Positions 26,130 to 41,700 of a stretch of DNA of 64,000 bases are shown here, piece by piece. The position numbers and the translations under genes are program-made. Below the pieces are notes generated by a model that did no database searches, had not been told where the DNA came from, and saw only the letters and a program-made list of their open reading frames with translations. How positions within the stretch are numbered: position 1 is the stretch's first letter; every line of letters begins with the position of its first letter. Source of the stretch: Sipunculus nudus (Eukaryota > Annelida > Sipuncula > Golfingiida > Sipunculidae). The stretch spans positions 60,636,889-60,700,888 of the forward strand of contig CM049315.1 of the NCBI GenBank assembly GCA_026874595.1. Reading direction: 5' to 3'.

Positions 26130-29100
26130 ATATGCCTTTAGATATGCAATGAACCAAGCACATGATAATGTAAGGCATTCGTCCAGTATTTACCATAATG
26201 TAATAGTGAGGAAAGCAAATGCAAAATTATATGAAACTAGATGTGGTAAGACAATGGTCCTCAGAGGGCCCGCATTTCTGGTAGTGCTGGACTAGTTTAC
26301 GTATGGGTGAAACATTTAGGTTAAAGTTGAAAAGTATGACAAACAGAAACATGTTTTTATCCATATGTACTAGAGAAAAAATCATACTGGTTCAAATAAT
26401 ATTAAGGAAGATATGTCTGAAATAATGTTTCCAAATAGAAAATCACTGATTGTACTCTGTTGGCCATATTTGATTTAGAGCAAGTCTATTTTTCAATAGG
26501 TCAGAAGCCCTCATAGGCACCAATTATCCCTGTGAAATTGAAAAAGACCTGTAATCTGATAGGGATAGTATCCTCATAAGTACCAACCATCCCTGTGAAT
26601 TTAGGAAAGCTGAAGTATTGTGTTGTTCATTTATTGCGCGCGAAAGAAAATCAGCGATTTGGCTGTGGCGGCCATATTGGAATCCCGACAGGTGTGTATT
26701 GTAATAGGCTTGGAACCCTTATATGTACAAATCATCTCTGTTAAATTGGGAAAGCTGAAGTATGTTGCTGTTGAGTTATCGCGCGCGAAAGAAATTCAGC
26801 GCCATGGCGGCCATACTGGAATTAAGACAGGTCTGTAATTCAATAAGTCTAGAGACCTCGTATGTACCAATCATCCCTGTGAATTTGGGAAAGCTGAATT
26901 ATGTTGTTGTTGAGTTATCGCGCGCGAAAGAAAGTGTCACTGACGGAATGACGGACTGTCGACACGGTGCACACATTAGGGCACCGCTTGTCAAGCGGGG
27001 CCCTAATAATTGATCACAGATACATTCATAAAATAACCTGAAAGTAAATATATGCTTTTGATTAATTAATGTACAACCACTGGTGAAATCTGCATTAAAA
27101 TTGCTGAAAATGAAAAAAAATTCTCGAATGTGACCATTTTATATTTTTAATGGTTGTCTATCATTGTAATCATTATTTTGGAACATTATTAAGAAGATGA
27201 AATTATAAAACGGACTTGGTGGTTACTTTGGAAGGGACTAAAATCAGGATATCTGAAGTCGGATGTCAAGTCAGCCGTCAGGAAGGGTTCGGGTGCCACA
27301 CTGATTATCAGCCTTGTGGTATCGTTGTAACTGATGTATGAATATCTATGATAATTATGTATGTAGTTTATAGAACTTATTATTTCATTATATTTATTTA
27401 ATTAACATAAATTTTACTTATCAATTCAATTAACTTTCTTCTTTTTATTTAGTGTAACAGGAAAATTATAACATACACCCCCCCCCCCCCCCCCCGAGTC
27501 ATTTGGCCCATTTACAAATTAATTTTTATTGCATACATTGTTACATATATTAATTCTCCTATCAATAACCAGACAGATTGTTACATATATTAATTCTCCT
27601 ATCAATAACCAGACAGATTGTTACATATATTAATTCTCCTATCAATAACCAGACAGATTGTTATATATATTAATTCTCCTATCAATAACCAGACAGATTG
27701 TTACATATATTAATTCTCCTATCAATAACCAGACAGATTGTTACATATATTAATTCTCCTATCAATAACCAGACAGATTGTTATATATATTAATTCTCCT
27801 ATCAATAACCAGACAGATTGTTACATATATTAATTCTCCTATCAATAACCAGACAGATTGTTACATATATTAATTCTCCTATCAATAACCAGACAGATTG
27901 TTACATATATTAATTCTCCTATCAATAACCAGACAGATTGTTACATATATTAATTCTCCTATCAATAACCAGACAGATTGTTACATATATTAATTCTCCT
28001 ATCAATATCCCGACAGATTGTTACATATATTAATTCTCCTATCAATAACCAGACAGATTGTTACATATATTAATTCTCCTATCAATAACCAGACAGATTG
28101 TTACATATATTAATTTTCTTATCATGAACCAGAAAGACTATTTCATATGTTAATCCACCTGTCATTGACCAGACAGATTATAAAAAATTCTATTCTCCTG
28201 TCATGATCAAGACAGATTATCAATGATTTAATTCTCCTATCAAGATCCAGACGACTGTTTTCACAAGTAAACAATAAATTTGTTGGATGGTTGTTTGAAT
28301 GCTAGGTAGTAAGACGATGAAACGTATTTTTTTCTCAATATACTGATGCCATATCAATACTCTTTGTATTAAGCATGGTCATTGTACACTGAAAGATCCT
28401 GCTATTAGACTCATTATATTTCAAGGAAACAGTAAAATTTTAAGGTGTTTTTTCCATTTAGTTGTATCAGTGTCTTGTGGGTATCAGTGATTTGTATCAG
28501 GAAAAGTTTTTTGAACACAGCTTGTTCATTCCATATTTTATATTGCATCGTACGTTATATAAAGGATGAACAAGTTTAACGTATCTCTCGAGTTTGCTTA
28601 CCCTAGTGTGACTGGATCAGTGCTTGCCATTGTAAACGAATACACGCCGTTACTGAAGGTACCACCAGGTAAGGTGCCGAGCTGAACTATGGTGGTCGTG
28701 TCGTTGTCGGAGTCCGTCGCTGACACCTCTATGGTATATGACTGGCCGACAACAACGTTGATTGTCGTGTTGCTCAGACTTAAAACAGGCAGGGAGTTAA
28801 CTGAAAGTAAATTATGTTATAAAAATGTAACACCATAAGTATTCCATCTTTAATAGGTTGTGGCCCACGCTAATTGTATCCCCAGAAAAATCAGGGGATA
28901 CTATTGTTATATATATGACTGTCCCGCCGCCGCCCCAGATAAATCTTGTTTGCGCGATAACTTAAAAAATATTTCACGGATCTTCACATGTGCATAGATA
29001 TTGGTGACAGGACGAAGCCTTTTAAAAATGACGTCATGATCTTAACTAGGAGAGTGACCTTGACCTTGAATTGGTAAATTTTGCGGGAAAAAAAGGTATA

Positions 29101-32100
29101 AACAAATCTGCCACTGGCATGCCGACATTTGTGTTGATGTAAAAATATGTGGGGATACATTTGGGGAAAGTGCAATATGAAACTACTATTCATCTGCATT
29201 GAAAGTTTTCATGCCATGTTTGAACAAGTGGCCCATGGCCCATAACGCTCAGCTTGATTTGACATATAGGTGATGCATTTATTAACTAGAAATTTCTTGG
29301 CATTGGAGATGCCATAGTATCCCCAGACACTTAAGGCATACCCCTTATAAAATAGGCCCCCTGCTTCAGAAGCATATACTGACACTTGATAAGGCAAAGG
29401 CCAACAAGGTCAAGGTCACAAATGATTGAAATCGATCGATGGAAATATTTTTGTGTCAGATTTGAAGGAAACAGATGCAGTACTCCAAAAGTTATGGGGT
29501 TAACAAAAATCCAATATATTCGTAGAATTCACTTGAAGAACAAGCTCAAGGTGACAAGTATTCAAACATTTCTTAGATCTTGCTGATGGAAAAGATATGC
29601 TGTACTTTTTAAAGTTATTTGAGTTAACAAAATTCCTGTGTTTTCGTACTTGAAAGTTTAAAACAGCTTTCAAACTCTTTTTACAACTTATCATCTGACA
29701 TCTTTCATTTCAATTTACATAAGGATATATCTATCCATTTGAGAATCAATGTTTTTGCTGTTTTTTCACCAAATATTGAATATTCAAGATCAAGGCCACA
29801 CTTATAATAAAGGTCATGGCGCTAATATATACGTTTTACCTGGATGTGCATAACATGAAAGAAATCTGTCCATTAGTTTTTTACTTAAAATGCTCACAGA
29901 TCTCTCAAGTAGCGATGATGGGGAATTAAAAAGTGCGAAAACTAGAAAATGATAATAGGTTGCGCCAATAGTTTCCGGTACATGACAGCGCTATCCAAGA
30001 TCTTTGGTCAACTTGATTTTTGGATAAATCCATGCAAGATTTCTTGAGATATTTAAGAATTTGTGATTGTACAAAATGAACCTATTAAAGGCCAACATGA
30101 CCCATTTTCAGGTTTTCGAGCATATTTGCTAGGACCTCCCTTGATGTACAGTTAGAAGTTTCTAGGTCTAACGGTTACGACTTGTGCCTTGTTAATGGCC
30201 GGACGGACGACGGATAAAGGGTGATCACTATAGCTCAGATGACTTACAGTCAGTTGAGCTAATAACAAGTGGCCCATGGGCCATGACGCTCAGCTAATTT
30301 TGACTTGGTACTCATTTCGTTTATGAATGTTATATATTGTCTGTGAGAATAGCCTATGGCTAATGTAACTGTGTTGAAAAATGGACAGAAAATTATAAAA
30401 TCAGATTTAATAGGGAGACCTGCCCAGGTCCCCCTGGATTTCACAATAGAGAGTTCCAAGTAAAATGAATACAATTTGTTCACTGTCTCTCTTGGTGCTC
30501 AGAATCATTTTCTGGTCCATAGCTAGCAGATTATAGGTCACCATGACCCAATTTAAGGTTTCCAAAGAGAATTGCCCAAGAATTCCCTGAATATCATGAA
30601 AGAAGAGTCTATAAGGCTGATGGATACAATTTTTGCCCTATCTGACTGCTCAAAATCAGACTTCAGACCAGTAGCTTGCAGAATATAGGTCACCATGACC
30701 CTATTCCAGGTTTCCAAGGAGATTTGCCTAGAACCTTAAAGGATGTTGCGAAAGAAAATTCTACACCTAATGGATAAAATTTGTGCCATGTCTGACTGTC
30801 TGGGTGCTTATATGACATCTTTTCTGTTAGGTTGCAAAATATAGGTCATGCTGACTTATTTCAGGTTTCCAAGGACATTTGCCAAGGACGTCTCAGAATG
30901 TTACATTAGAAGTTTCTAGGCCTAAAAGATACAATGTGTGCCCTGACTTACTGTCTGGGTGCTTATATGACTTCTTTTCCTGTAGGTCACAAATATAGGT
31001 CATGGTTACCTAATTTCTGTTTCCACGGAAATTTGCGAAGGACGTCTCAGATATTTACATTAGAAGATTCTAGGACTAACAAATACAATGTGTGCCCTGT
31101 CTGTTTTCCGCCTGTAAGACACAAAATGTAGGTCACCATGAATAATTTCAGGTTTCCAAGGAGATTTTTCTAGAAAATCCCATGACATTGTGTAAGAAGA
31201 TTCTGGGCCACACAGATATGATTTGTCCCCATCTAACATTCAGACTGCTCATATGACATCGTTTCCCAATAAGTCCCAGAATATAGGACACAGTGATCTA
31301 GCACCGGGTTTCCAAGGACATTTGCCTAGATCTTCCTAAATTTCAGGTAAGGGGATTCTAGACCTAATGTATACAATTTGTGTCTCGTCTGACTTTCTGG
31401 GTGCTCACAATCACCCATAGGTCACAAATATAGGTCACCATGACCTAATTTCAGGTTTCCAAGGAGATTTGCACTAGAAACTCCCAGGATATTGATTTAG
31501 AAGATTCTAGGACTCGCATATACAATTTGTCCATATCTGACATTCAGGGTGCTCAAAATCGTGTTTTCGGCCTGTTTCGGACTTTTTGGATATAACCTTG
31601 GACCTGAACAAAAATGTAAAAAATGAACAAAAATGTAATTTATGCACCACCGAGAAATATTACATAATTTGCCTACCTGATCTGAGTTCACTAAACAATA
31701 GGAACGAGCCGACATCGTCATGCAAACATAGAACTAAATATCTCCTTTGTAACCTTAAATAATTTTAAGCCGGCAATAATAAAGTTAAATATGCAGTCTT
31801 AAGATCCCAGCCAATTTATGCAGGAACAACCAATTGGACTACTAATCCACTGATCAAACCTGATTAACTTTAAGCAAACCAACAGATCCTCGAGCGCTTC
31901 ATAATAGTCCTAATACAGTACAATAAGCCAGGCACCCAGTAACCCCTATTCACCAACATAACAAAAACTGTTAAATACATGCCTCATCGAACCTAGTAAC
32001 CCCAAATTAATCCTACCTATTATGACAAACTTCACCCAGATATCTGATCACTCCAGTTTGTACCTGCAGAGTGAGCCGGCTTAAATTGCTGCTCTCACGA

Positions 32101-32214
32101 AACTGATCTGTCGCACAAACTGATGAAGTCAAACTAACCGTACTTTAATTATTTATAAATGCTCCCATAGGGTAGAGCACTATCACCGCGATGTATTGAA
32201 TTCACGCTATGTGA

Positions 32215-32275
<61 letters not shown>

Positions 32276-35200
32276 ACTCTGAAGAAAAACAACACTGTTA
32301 ATTCACAACAGACTGTTTCACGGGATGCGACCCGATCATCTAACCACATTCACCTGATGATCGGGTCGCATCCCGTGAAACAGTCTGTTGTGAATTAACA
32401 GTGTTGTTTTTCTTCAGAGTTATACCGCTCTGGCCTAGCTTGTAGGCCATAGAGCACTTTACATCGGAGGGTAACACTACCTTCTATATATATACATATA
32501 TATATATATATTTTTTATTTATTTATTTATTTTTATTTACATTATGTTTATACAGGGAAAACCAGTTTAAATTAAACTGGTCTTACTTGGTGCCCTGTAT
32601 CAGTACATATAAAACATACAATGACTAAACTATCAATACAATGCATAAAATAATACCATGACTAAAAATATAAACATGAACATATGGACTCAAATCATAA
32701 AAGCATATTAAGAGAGTTAAGAAAGTATATCAATATATGCATCTATAGACAGAAAGAGTAAACTAAAATATCACATTAGATCCGTATATATATACATGCA
32801 AATATGCGAGGCATACGAACCAATAATATTACAATAATCTCTAGCATTTATGGACCTGATCATTGTTAGATTCAGTTAAATACGTATGAAATTAATTTAC
32901 AGTTATTGTATGATCTATGAAATGATAGAAGAATGAGTGCTACATGTATAAAACGCAAATTTATGCAAATATAACATGTGACATATAGAACATACAGTTG
33001 CTAAAATTTCCAATTTGAGTCGTCTCTTAAAAGATGCACAAGTTATGGCTGACTTAGATTCATTTGATAAACTATTCCATACTTTTGGCCCCATATATAG
33101 TAAAGATTTTTTCAGATAGTTTGTTCTAGGTTTAGGAACGACTAAATCATTGCTTACAGCAGCTCGGGTTTGATGATTGTGAGCTCCATTGACAAAGTGA
33201 AAATTATTCTCTTGTAAACCAGGAGCTATTGAACAAACACATTTATACATAAGTACTGCAACAGAATACATATAGCGTTGACGTATATTCAACCAACCCA
33301 GTTCATTTACTATGGTTATAGAATCAACATTTCTGTCATAGTTTTTGGATATAATGCGGGCAGCTCTGTTTTGTATTTTCTGTACCGTATCATTGGTAGA
33401 CAATAATGAACAACCCCAAATGCTTAGGGCATAGTCAATATGAGGCTGAATTATAGTTGCATAAACCTTAGTAAGAGATTGCATAGACAGATAGCTTGAT
33501 ATTCGGTAAAGAACTCCTATCTTTTGAGATAGTTTTTGGATAGAGAGTGAACATGTGGTTTCCAGGATAAATTAGCATCTATTATAACGCCAAGTAGATT
33601 AATCTTATTAGAACAAAGTAATGTTGTATCTAATATTGATATCTTGAGTTTGTGATCAGCAATTCTATGAAGATTTCCAAGTAGCATAACATTAGATTTA
33701 TTATAATTCAGAGTAAGCAGGTTTTCGTCGTACCAGGTGGTCACTTGATTTACTACTCGCTGTAATTTAATCTCAGCTTCTACAGCATTTTTACCATGGC
33801 AATATACAGTGACATCATCAGCGTACATTACAATACCATCAGAATTTAGCACATTTGGAAGATCATTTATATATATCAAAAATAGAATTGGGCCAAGAAC
33901 CGTACCCTGAGGAACACCTACATTAACAACAGCAGCATTGGATAGATTGTTATTGTATTTTACGATCTGTAGGCGATCATGGAGGTAAGATTGAAACCAG
34001 GCAACTGTTTTCTTATCAAAACCAAAAACGAACAACTTTTCCAATAATCTTTTATGATTTATGGTATCAAATCCTTTGGTTAGGTCGAAAAAACAAGCAG
34101 CAGTAACTTTACCCTGATCCATAGTTTTATATACGTCATTTGAAAATTTACTAAGAGCCGTTACAGTAGATTTTCCAGGCAGATATGCGTGCTGACTTTC
34201 TGAAATATTTTGCTATTTGTGATAAACCTGATTAGTTGCCTTTGTATAGCTTTTTCAAATAGTTTCGCAACGTGAGGTATTATTGATATGGGTCTGTAAT
34301 TACTCTTATTTGCTTTATCGCCTTTTCCTTTATATACTGGAGTAATTCGAGCTGTTTTCCAGTCAAGCGGGTACGTGGCGTTATATAGTGATAGATTAAA
34401 TAGATAACATAACATAGGACTAATGAGCTGCGAAGCCATTTGGAGTAATGTGATGTCCATATCGATTATATCCAGAGTGTGTTTAGGTGGAAGTGCAAGT
34501 AAATCTTTCTGTATATCCTGCGATAGTAATATAGAAAATTTGAAACGGGACTCTGTAATATTCAACGACCGAACTGGGCGGGTTTCGGATGCCTTAAAAT
34601 TTACCGCTAATATATCACCTATGGTACTGAAATACTCATTAAACTCTTCACATGATATATCGCAATCTCCAGGTTTAGCTGATGAGGGACCAGGTAATAC
34701 TTTTTTAAGAGCGCTCCATATACCTTTGATATTATTATAGTTATTATCGATGTTATGTCTGAAATAAGCAGTTTTCGTCGATCTTATAAGCGTAGTTACC
34801 ATGTTTCTCATTCTTCTATACTTAAAGAAGAGAATGTGAGATTTGTGTTTTACAGCGCATCTGTGTAATCTGTCTCTGAGCTTTATCATGCTACGGATTT
34901 GCGGTGTCATCCAAGGGTTATCTCTATGTTTTACCCAACGAGACCATATGGGCGCATGTTTATTACAGATATTTAGGAACTCAGTTTTCCAGCTGTTCCA
35001 TGCAACTTCGATATTAGATTCATAGAATACGTTCTGTAGTATAACAGATGAGGCGATATCATTTCGGTAATTCTCTAGATTAAATTTGCTAAAGTTTCTA
35101 GATTTTATTGTTGTGACATTTCTATTAATATTTTTAAATGATAGTACTGTGTAAACTAAATAGTGGTCACTCAAAGAGATTGGTAACACATCCGTGGTTA

Positions 35201-35502
35201 TATGTCTCTCGGGAATGTTCGAGAAGACTAAATCTATCACAGTTGATGAGGTTACAGTTTCTCTGGTTGGAGACTTCACTAACTGCTTAAGTTGGAAATT
35301 GCATAGCCACTGGTCAAAGACACTTGTCAAAGTTCCTGTTTTACTTACATCGATATTAAAATCTCCAAGAATGACTACTGGTACATGGTATTTTAGCGAT
35401 TCCTCAATAAGATCAGTGATTTTACTTAATAAGCATGTATCAGAAGATGGTGGTCTATATATTGAAGCAACAATAATACTGTGTTCAGCATACTTTACCT
35501 TT

Positions 35503-35542
<40 letters not shown>

Positions 35543-38500
35543 GTGTTCTGCATTAATATATCAGATCATTAACGGTTCCTATCAAAGTAATGACCTTTTA
35601 ACCGCCAGCCCTATGGTGGTAACAAAGGTCGTAATACGAGACTCACTTCTCGCCACTTCCTCTGTCTGGAAACTCTCTGTGTCAGCTTTTGTCTGCTCGG
35701 CGATTTTTTCGTCCCCAGTGGCACAGTAGTCAAATATACACTGGCGCGCGGTGGTGCTTTTACACGTCACTTCCGCCTGTGCCCTTTTCTCTGACGTGTC
35801 GCAAGGATCGAATGTTGGAATGAAGTCGGTCGGGTTGTAGGTGGCCCAGGTCTCACCGGAACTGTACGGAAACATGGAGGTCGCGTCAGTTGTCCTCCCT
35901 AAAATGCAGCATAATAATATTCTAATCAAAAACAAAGTCTCATTATTATCCCTCAGTCTTTGTGTACATTATTTTACAAAGATACATTCTTTCACTACAA
36001 CTGTTCGGTTTCAATAATCAGTTTGATATTATGTAACTGTGATGATTCAAAACTGACATATAGGCCTATGTCAACTATAATTTATGCATTTACTTACATG
36101 ATTTAACTTTGTAGGTGGCGGTACTGGATTCCAGTCACTGTTATGAAGACACCGGTACATGTAGTGTGGTTTATGAAACAAATGCGACTGTTCTACAAAG
36201 GGATATTATATATCAAGGTGTCATGTAGCCTCCTTCATTAAATTAACCTCACAAACTGATACGACTACTGTACAAAATATACTAAATTATCACAAAAATG
36301 TCACATACATAATTCTCCAAAGTTGCTGAAAATGTCTGATTCGCTGGAAGTGTCTGACAAGGCTGAGCCAGAAGGGGGCTGAAGGTCGTCTGTGTTGTCG
36401 TCATTGAAAGTACCTAGCAGCCCAGTAACTTTTCCTTTACCCGTGACGGGAAAACTGGGTTCAATATTAAGCAATCCTTCGCCTTTTGTGATACGGGCAG
36501 ACCAAGCTGAAATCACAATGCATTTTTGTTAGGTTTCAATCTTTAGCAAAATAGTCACAGAAATAACTTGAAAGGTTTGGTTTTTTTTTTAAACAAAGCG
36601 CGTATAAAATGACAGACTAGCTCTGTGAATGCCAGACAGCTAGTTTGTGCTAGTTGGTGCCGCCGCCTGGAACACATACGACCACTCACACAGGTAAATA
36701 TGCCACATCCTAAGATACCCATGTTGTTTATGGGTGCAACATTCTAAGTTACCCATATTGTTTCTGGAACTACAACCTAAGTTACCAATGTTGTTTGTGG
36801 GTGCCACATCCTAAGTTACCCATGTTGTTTCTGGTACCACATCCTAAGTTACCCATGTTGTTTGTGGGTGCCACATCCTAAGTTACCCATGTTGTTTGTG
36901 GGTGCCACATCCTAAGTTACCCATGTTGTTTGTGGGTGCCACATCCTAAGTTACCCATGTTGTTTGTGGGTGCCTCATCCTAAGTTACCCATGTTGTTTC
37001 TGGGTCCCCATCCGAAGTTACCCTTGTTGTTTCTGGGTCCCCATCCGAAGTTACCCATGTTGTTTTTGGTACCACATCCTAAGTTACCAATGTTTCTGGT
37101 ACCACATCCTACAATACCCATGTTGTTTGTGGGTGCCACATCCTAAGTTACCTATGTTTCTGGTACCACATCCTAAGTTACTCATGTTTCTGGTACCACA
37201 TCCTACGTTACTCATGTTGATTGTGTATGCAACACCCTAAGTTACCCGAGTTGTTTGCGGGTGCCACATCCTAAGTTACCCATGTTTCTGGTACCACATC
37301 CTACGTTACTCATGTTGATTGTGGATGCAACACCCTAAGTTACCTATGTTGTTTGCGGGTGCCACATTCTAAGTTACCCGTATTGTTTTATTGGTGCCTA
37401 AAGTTACCCGTGTTGTTTCTGGTACCACATCCTTATTTACCCGTGTTGTTTATGGGTACCACAGCCTAAGTCACCCTCCGTACGCGCTTACGGACTGTCT
37501 ACGACCACGAATTTTCACAAGACTGCTGCTTGTTTTCCCCTTGCAACGATCGGAATTGGCTTGTGGTCCGCTTTTTAGCAAAACCATTTAACCAATACCT
37601 TTCATCGTTCACATACGTCTCACCAACCCATAGATGAAGAAACCTGTCGATTTTGAGGTCATGGGGTCCAAGGTAAAGGCCAATAGGCTCCCTTCTTAAT
37701 GAAAAGCTTGTGGGCGCGTTTTAAGCCAAACCGTTTAACCAAAACTTTCATCTTTCACATATTGCTCACCCACCCTCAAATGAGGAACCCTTTTCTTTGA
37801 GGTCTCGTGGTCGTAAAGACCACAAGATCTGCCTCTTAAAAGGTTTGTGGAAGCATTTTAAGCCAAACCGTTTGACCAAAACCTTTCATCTTTCAGATAT
37901 GGCCAACCCACCCACGGATAAAAAAAACTTTCAGGTTTGAGGTCATAGGGTCAAAGGTCACGGCCAGAGAGCTGCCCTCTTGATTTCCACACATGTACGT
38001 GCTTTTGGCTGCCTGCGACATCGAAATTTCGCAATATGGACTTGCGTGGCACGTGAGATTCTGCACAAAATTTGGAAGCAAACAGACCGTAGGACCCCTC
38101 TACGACTTCCACTGCCCCTAAAATATGCTAGGGACGTAAGATCCCAAATTCGTGCGTCCAAGTGGGACCAAGGCTTTAGGCGAACATTGGAAACCTTGTA
38201 TTGGTGGTGAATGTACTTATTGTCTGCATGGAATATGAAGGGATGTTTCAGACATGACTATCATCATATATGTTATTTATTTCAAATCAACATCGGAACA
38301 CCCAGACCAAGTCTGTTATGACAATGTGATGGCTCACCTGTTGAAAACACGGCCGTGAATGAATCGACTGTGGTTAGCTGATCCTTTATAAGAACAAGTT
38401 TGTTATTGTTATACACTTTTGTTTTGACCGCAGTGTTAGTCAGAAAGGAACTTGTTACATCTTCGGTTCCGACCACAATCTGCATATCTACAAAACAGTA

Positions 38501-38667
38501 ACACATTACATCGTAAGACAAGTACATTCTACAGATATACAAAACAGAAACACATAATACCGTACCACTGGGCATTCTACAGATCTGCAACAGTGGCAGA
38601 ACCAGAAATTTGAGAAAGGGGGGGGGGGGGCGCTAATACTAGCTAGCCGTTTGTTAGGTATTACGGA

Positions 38668-38730
<63 letters not shown>

Positions 38731-41700
38731 CCATATTTCTTAATTACAGGTACATTGAGGATGTTATGGGAAATTTTTGAATATGCAATGTAAAGTTGAT
38801 ATTTGGAGGCACGTACTTTAACAAAATAAAAATATGAGGATTTACTGCTCCACAAAAACTGTTCCCTTAAATGTCTTTGTATAATGTAGTCCAACTGTAG
38901 AGTTGTTCAATATTTAATATTTATATTTCTTCAAACTTAGGATATCGAATTTCAATTGTTTTTAACATGTTTAAGTCAATGGCGAAAAGGCGCATTTACG
39001 TTCATAACTTGCAAATTATCACGTTCTGAATATTTTGCTTAAAAAAGGACCCAGCAGAGCACAAACCTTCAGTTTTAGTACCGGTATCAGCAAAGGAGCC
39101 GTGAGATTGTACACAGTCGACCCCAACCCAGACTAAGCGCCCTGAAGGCTAACGGGAAGGCCGTGCCTCACTCATGGACGAGTTCCTCGATGTGAAGGCC
39201 AAGTGGAGCGTAAATACGAAAAGACTCCCTGCCTCATTACAGAAATATTGCAATACTGTACCCTAACGGAGAAAATCACACATCTGTTTGTTTATATCCT
39301 CAATTAATGAAATTGAAAGAAATAAACTGTGGATAAATAAAATCTTATTGTTAATTAATAAAAAAGAAATATGAAAAACTAAAATGACTCACAAAAATTG
39401 GGAAAATAAATAGATAAAATGAGAAATGTTGCAGCTCAATAGGAGTTGGGGGTCTGGAGGGGCTTGGGATCCGCCACTGTACAAAACAGTAACACATTAT
39501 ACAGAACCACTGTACAGTCTACGGATCTAAATAAATATGTAACTCATCATACAACTGTATCGTACAATTAACAGATCTACAAAATGAGTAACACATTATA
39601 ATACTGTAATATGCAATCTGCAGATTTATAAAATAAGTAACACATTACACCACTGTGCTGTGTGTTCTACAGACCTACAAATTAAGTTACATACGGAAAT
39701 AATTCCAGTTGATGAAGGACAGGGTTAACGAGCCTGATCACTCATCTATAGCACGAGAATCGAGCAAGGGCCTGCTACAAGTGATAACCGATGGGACACA
39801 CTGCAGGGTCAGCACTAACCATGACAACATGACATTCGGGCATTTTTTTTAAATTAATTGACAGGGGCCTGTGAGTCATGATAAAATCATAATAGAACGA
39901 CCATTCCAAGGGTCGGATCAAAATATTTGCTGTGTAGTAGTATTTGGCATCAGGGGTTTTTATGGTTTTATTTGATTAAAATAGAAAAAAAATGCTGTTA
40001 CAAAAAATTTGTGGTGGTTACCCTGGCGTCGGGAATTGAAGTTTGAAGCAATTTCGGCTACCGCAGTTTCCGCTTTTGTGGTCATGACGTACGGCGACAC
40101 AAACTTTAAGAGTAAAATCACTCTCATTATTAATAACTGCTGCATGAATTCACGTAAGTCAACCGTGAATGTAATATTTATTATTTTTCAAACGTTTAAC
40201 GACACTTTTTGTCTCACCTCATGAGACTTCGACAAGCAAATTAAAATGGAAAAGTACTGTTAGAAATGGCGTGCACATCCACTTTTATTAGAATTGGCCA
40301 GAACCCTACATCTTGTACTATCACCTCAACTTTTTAAGTTCAATAAAAAATTAACGTTTAGGTGGAAGGCTGCCGCAAGGTCAACACATGCAAAATTTGA
40401 TGTAATTTTGAACCTGATATATCAGTGGCAATTGTGACAGTTAATTTTGTTCGAAAGATGTAATTATGATCCTGTACTAATGGTTCAGTCACATGTTATA
40501 TTTTTTTCTACTGGTTCACACTGATCTCAGTTAAATGTTATATATCTTTCTAATGATTAACGATGTTTCCAGTCACATGTTATATATTTTTTTTAATGGT
40601 TGACGGTGTATTCAGTCACACGTTCTATATTTTTCTAATGGTCCACGGTGTTTTCAGTCACATGTTATATACTTTTCTAATGGTTCACGGTGTATTCAGT
40701 CACACGTTCTATATTTTTCTAATGGTCCACGGTGTTTTCAGTCACATGTTATATACTTTTCTAATGGTTCACGGTGATTTCAGTCACATGTTATATATTT
40801 TTTCAATGGTTCACGGTGTTTTCAGTCAAATGTTATATATTTTTCTAATAGTTCACGGTGTTTTCAGTCACGTTATATATTTTTTTCTCATGGTTCACTG
40901 TGTTTTAAGTCACATGTTATATATTTTTCTAATAGTTTACGTTGTTTTTCCTATGCTTTTACCTATGATTTCTTCCCATATAAATGCAGGAAGGTAAATA
41001 AAATATTTTTTATCGCTTTAGACAAGGACGCTTGCTACCTCTTGGCCAGGTAAGATCATGAATACAGGCTCACTTTCTCTGGCGGTATCCATGGTGACCA
41101 CTAGTTTATCTCCCCCATCCTCTTTAAATACGAATGCCGTGAAGACGGTGGCTTGTGTGTTTTCGTTGTTCACAGGGACCCCCGTTCTGGCCTGGGCGGA
41201 GAACACGTTGTCTGTGGTATACACCAACCAGTATTCCCCTTTTCCGTTAAAGGTATAATCGAAGCCATCCACGGTGGTGATATGGGGATCTCCATTACAA
41301 AGACCTGTAAACAACAGCAGGCATTAAACGCACGTGCAGATTATCAGACAAACCTTTTGGGAACATGAAAATACAACTGAATAAAAATGTTTTATCCCGT
41401 GTTATTTTATTTAAACACTGATTTGCTCGACTTAATACTTTCACGGTTTCCGGATCAGTTCAGTTTACTTTTTCTTGTTTATTGTATATATAAAAAATGC
41501 CTAAGTAACTCTAGCGAATACCACGTTTGAGCAATGAGAACTTCTAAAAGAGTATATATAAACAAGTCGCTCATGGGCAATGACGCTCAGCTGAATTCAA
41601 GGAGCTTTGAACAATGGGAAAAATGACTCCCAGAGTGAACAAAATCATGCATTTTCCCAAAAGACCATATATAATAGGTTGTAGTGACCTAATTCTATAT

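Noticed and set aside
27537-28135. CRISPR-like regular array
   Set aside because: The 40-bp units are directly joined with no unique spacers, in an animal intron.
38282-38590. Upstream acceptor 'ttttgtag' for exon 10
   Set aside because: It would enter in phase 1 although exon 9 ends in phase 0; the AG eight bases downstream keeps the frame.
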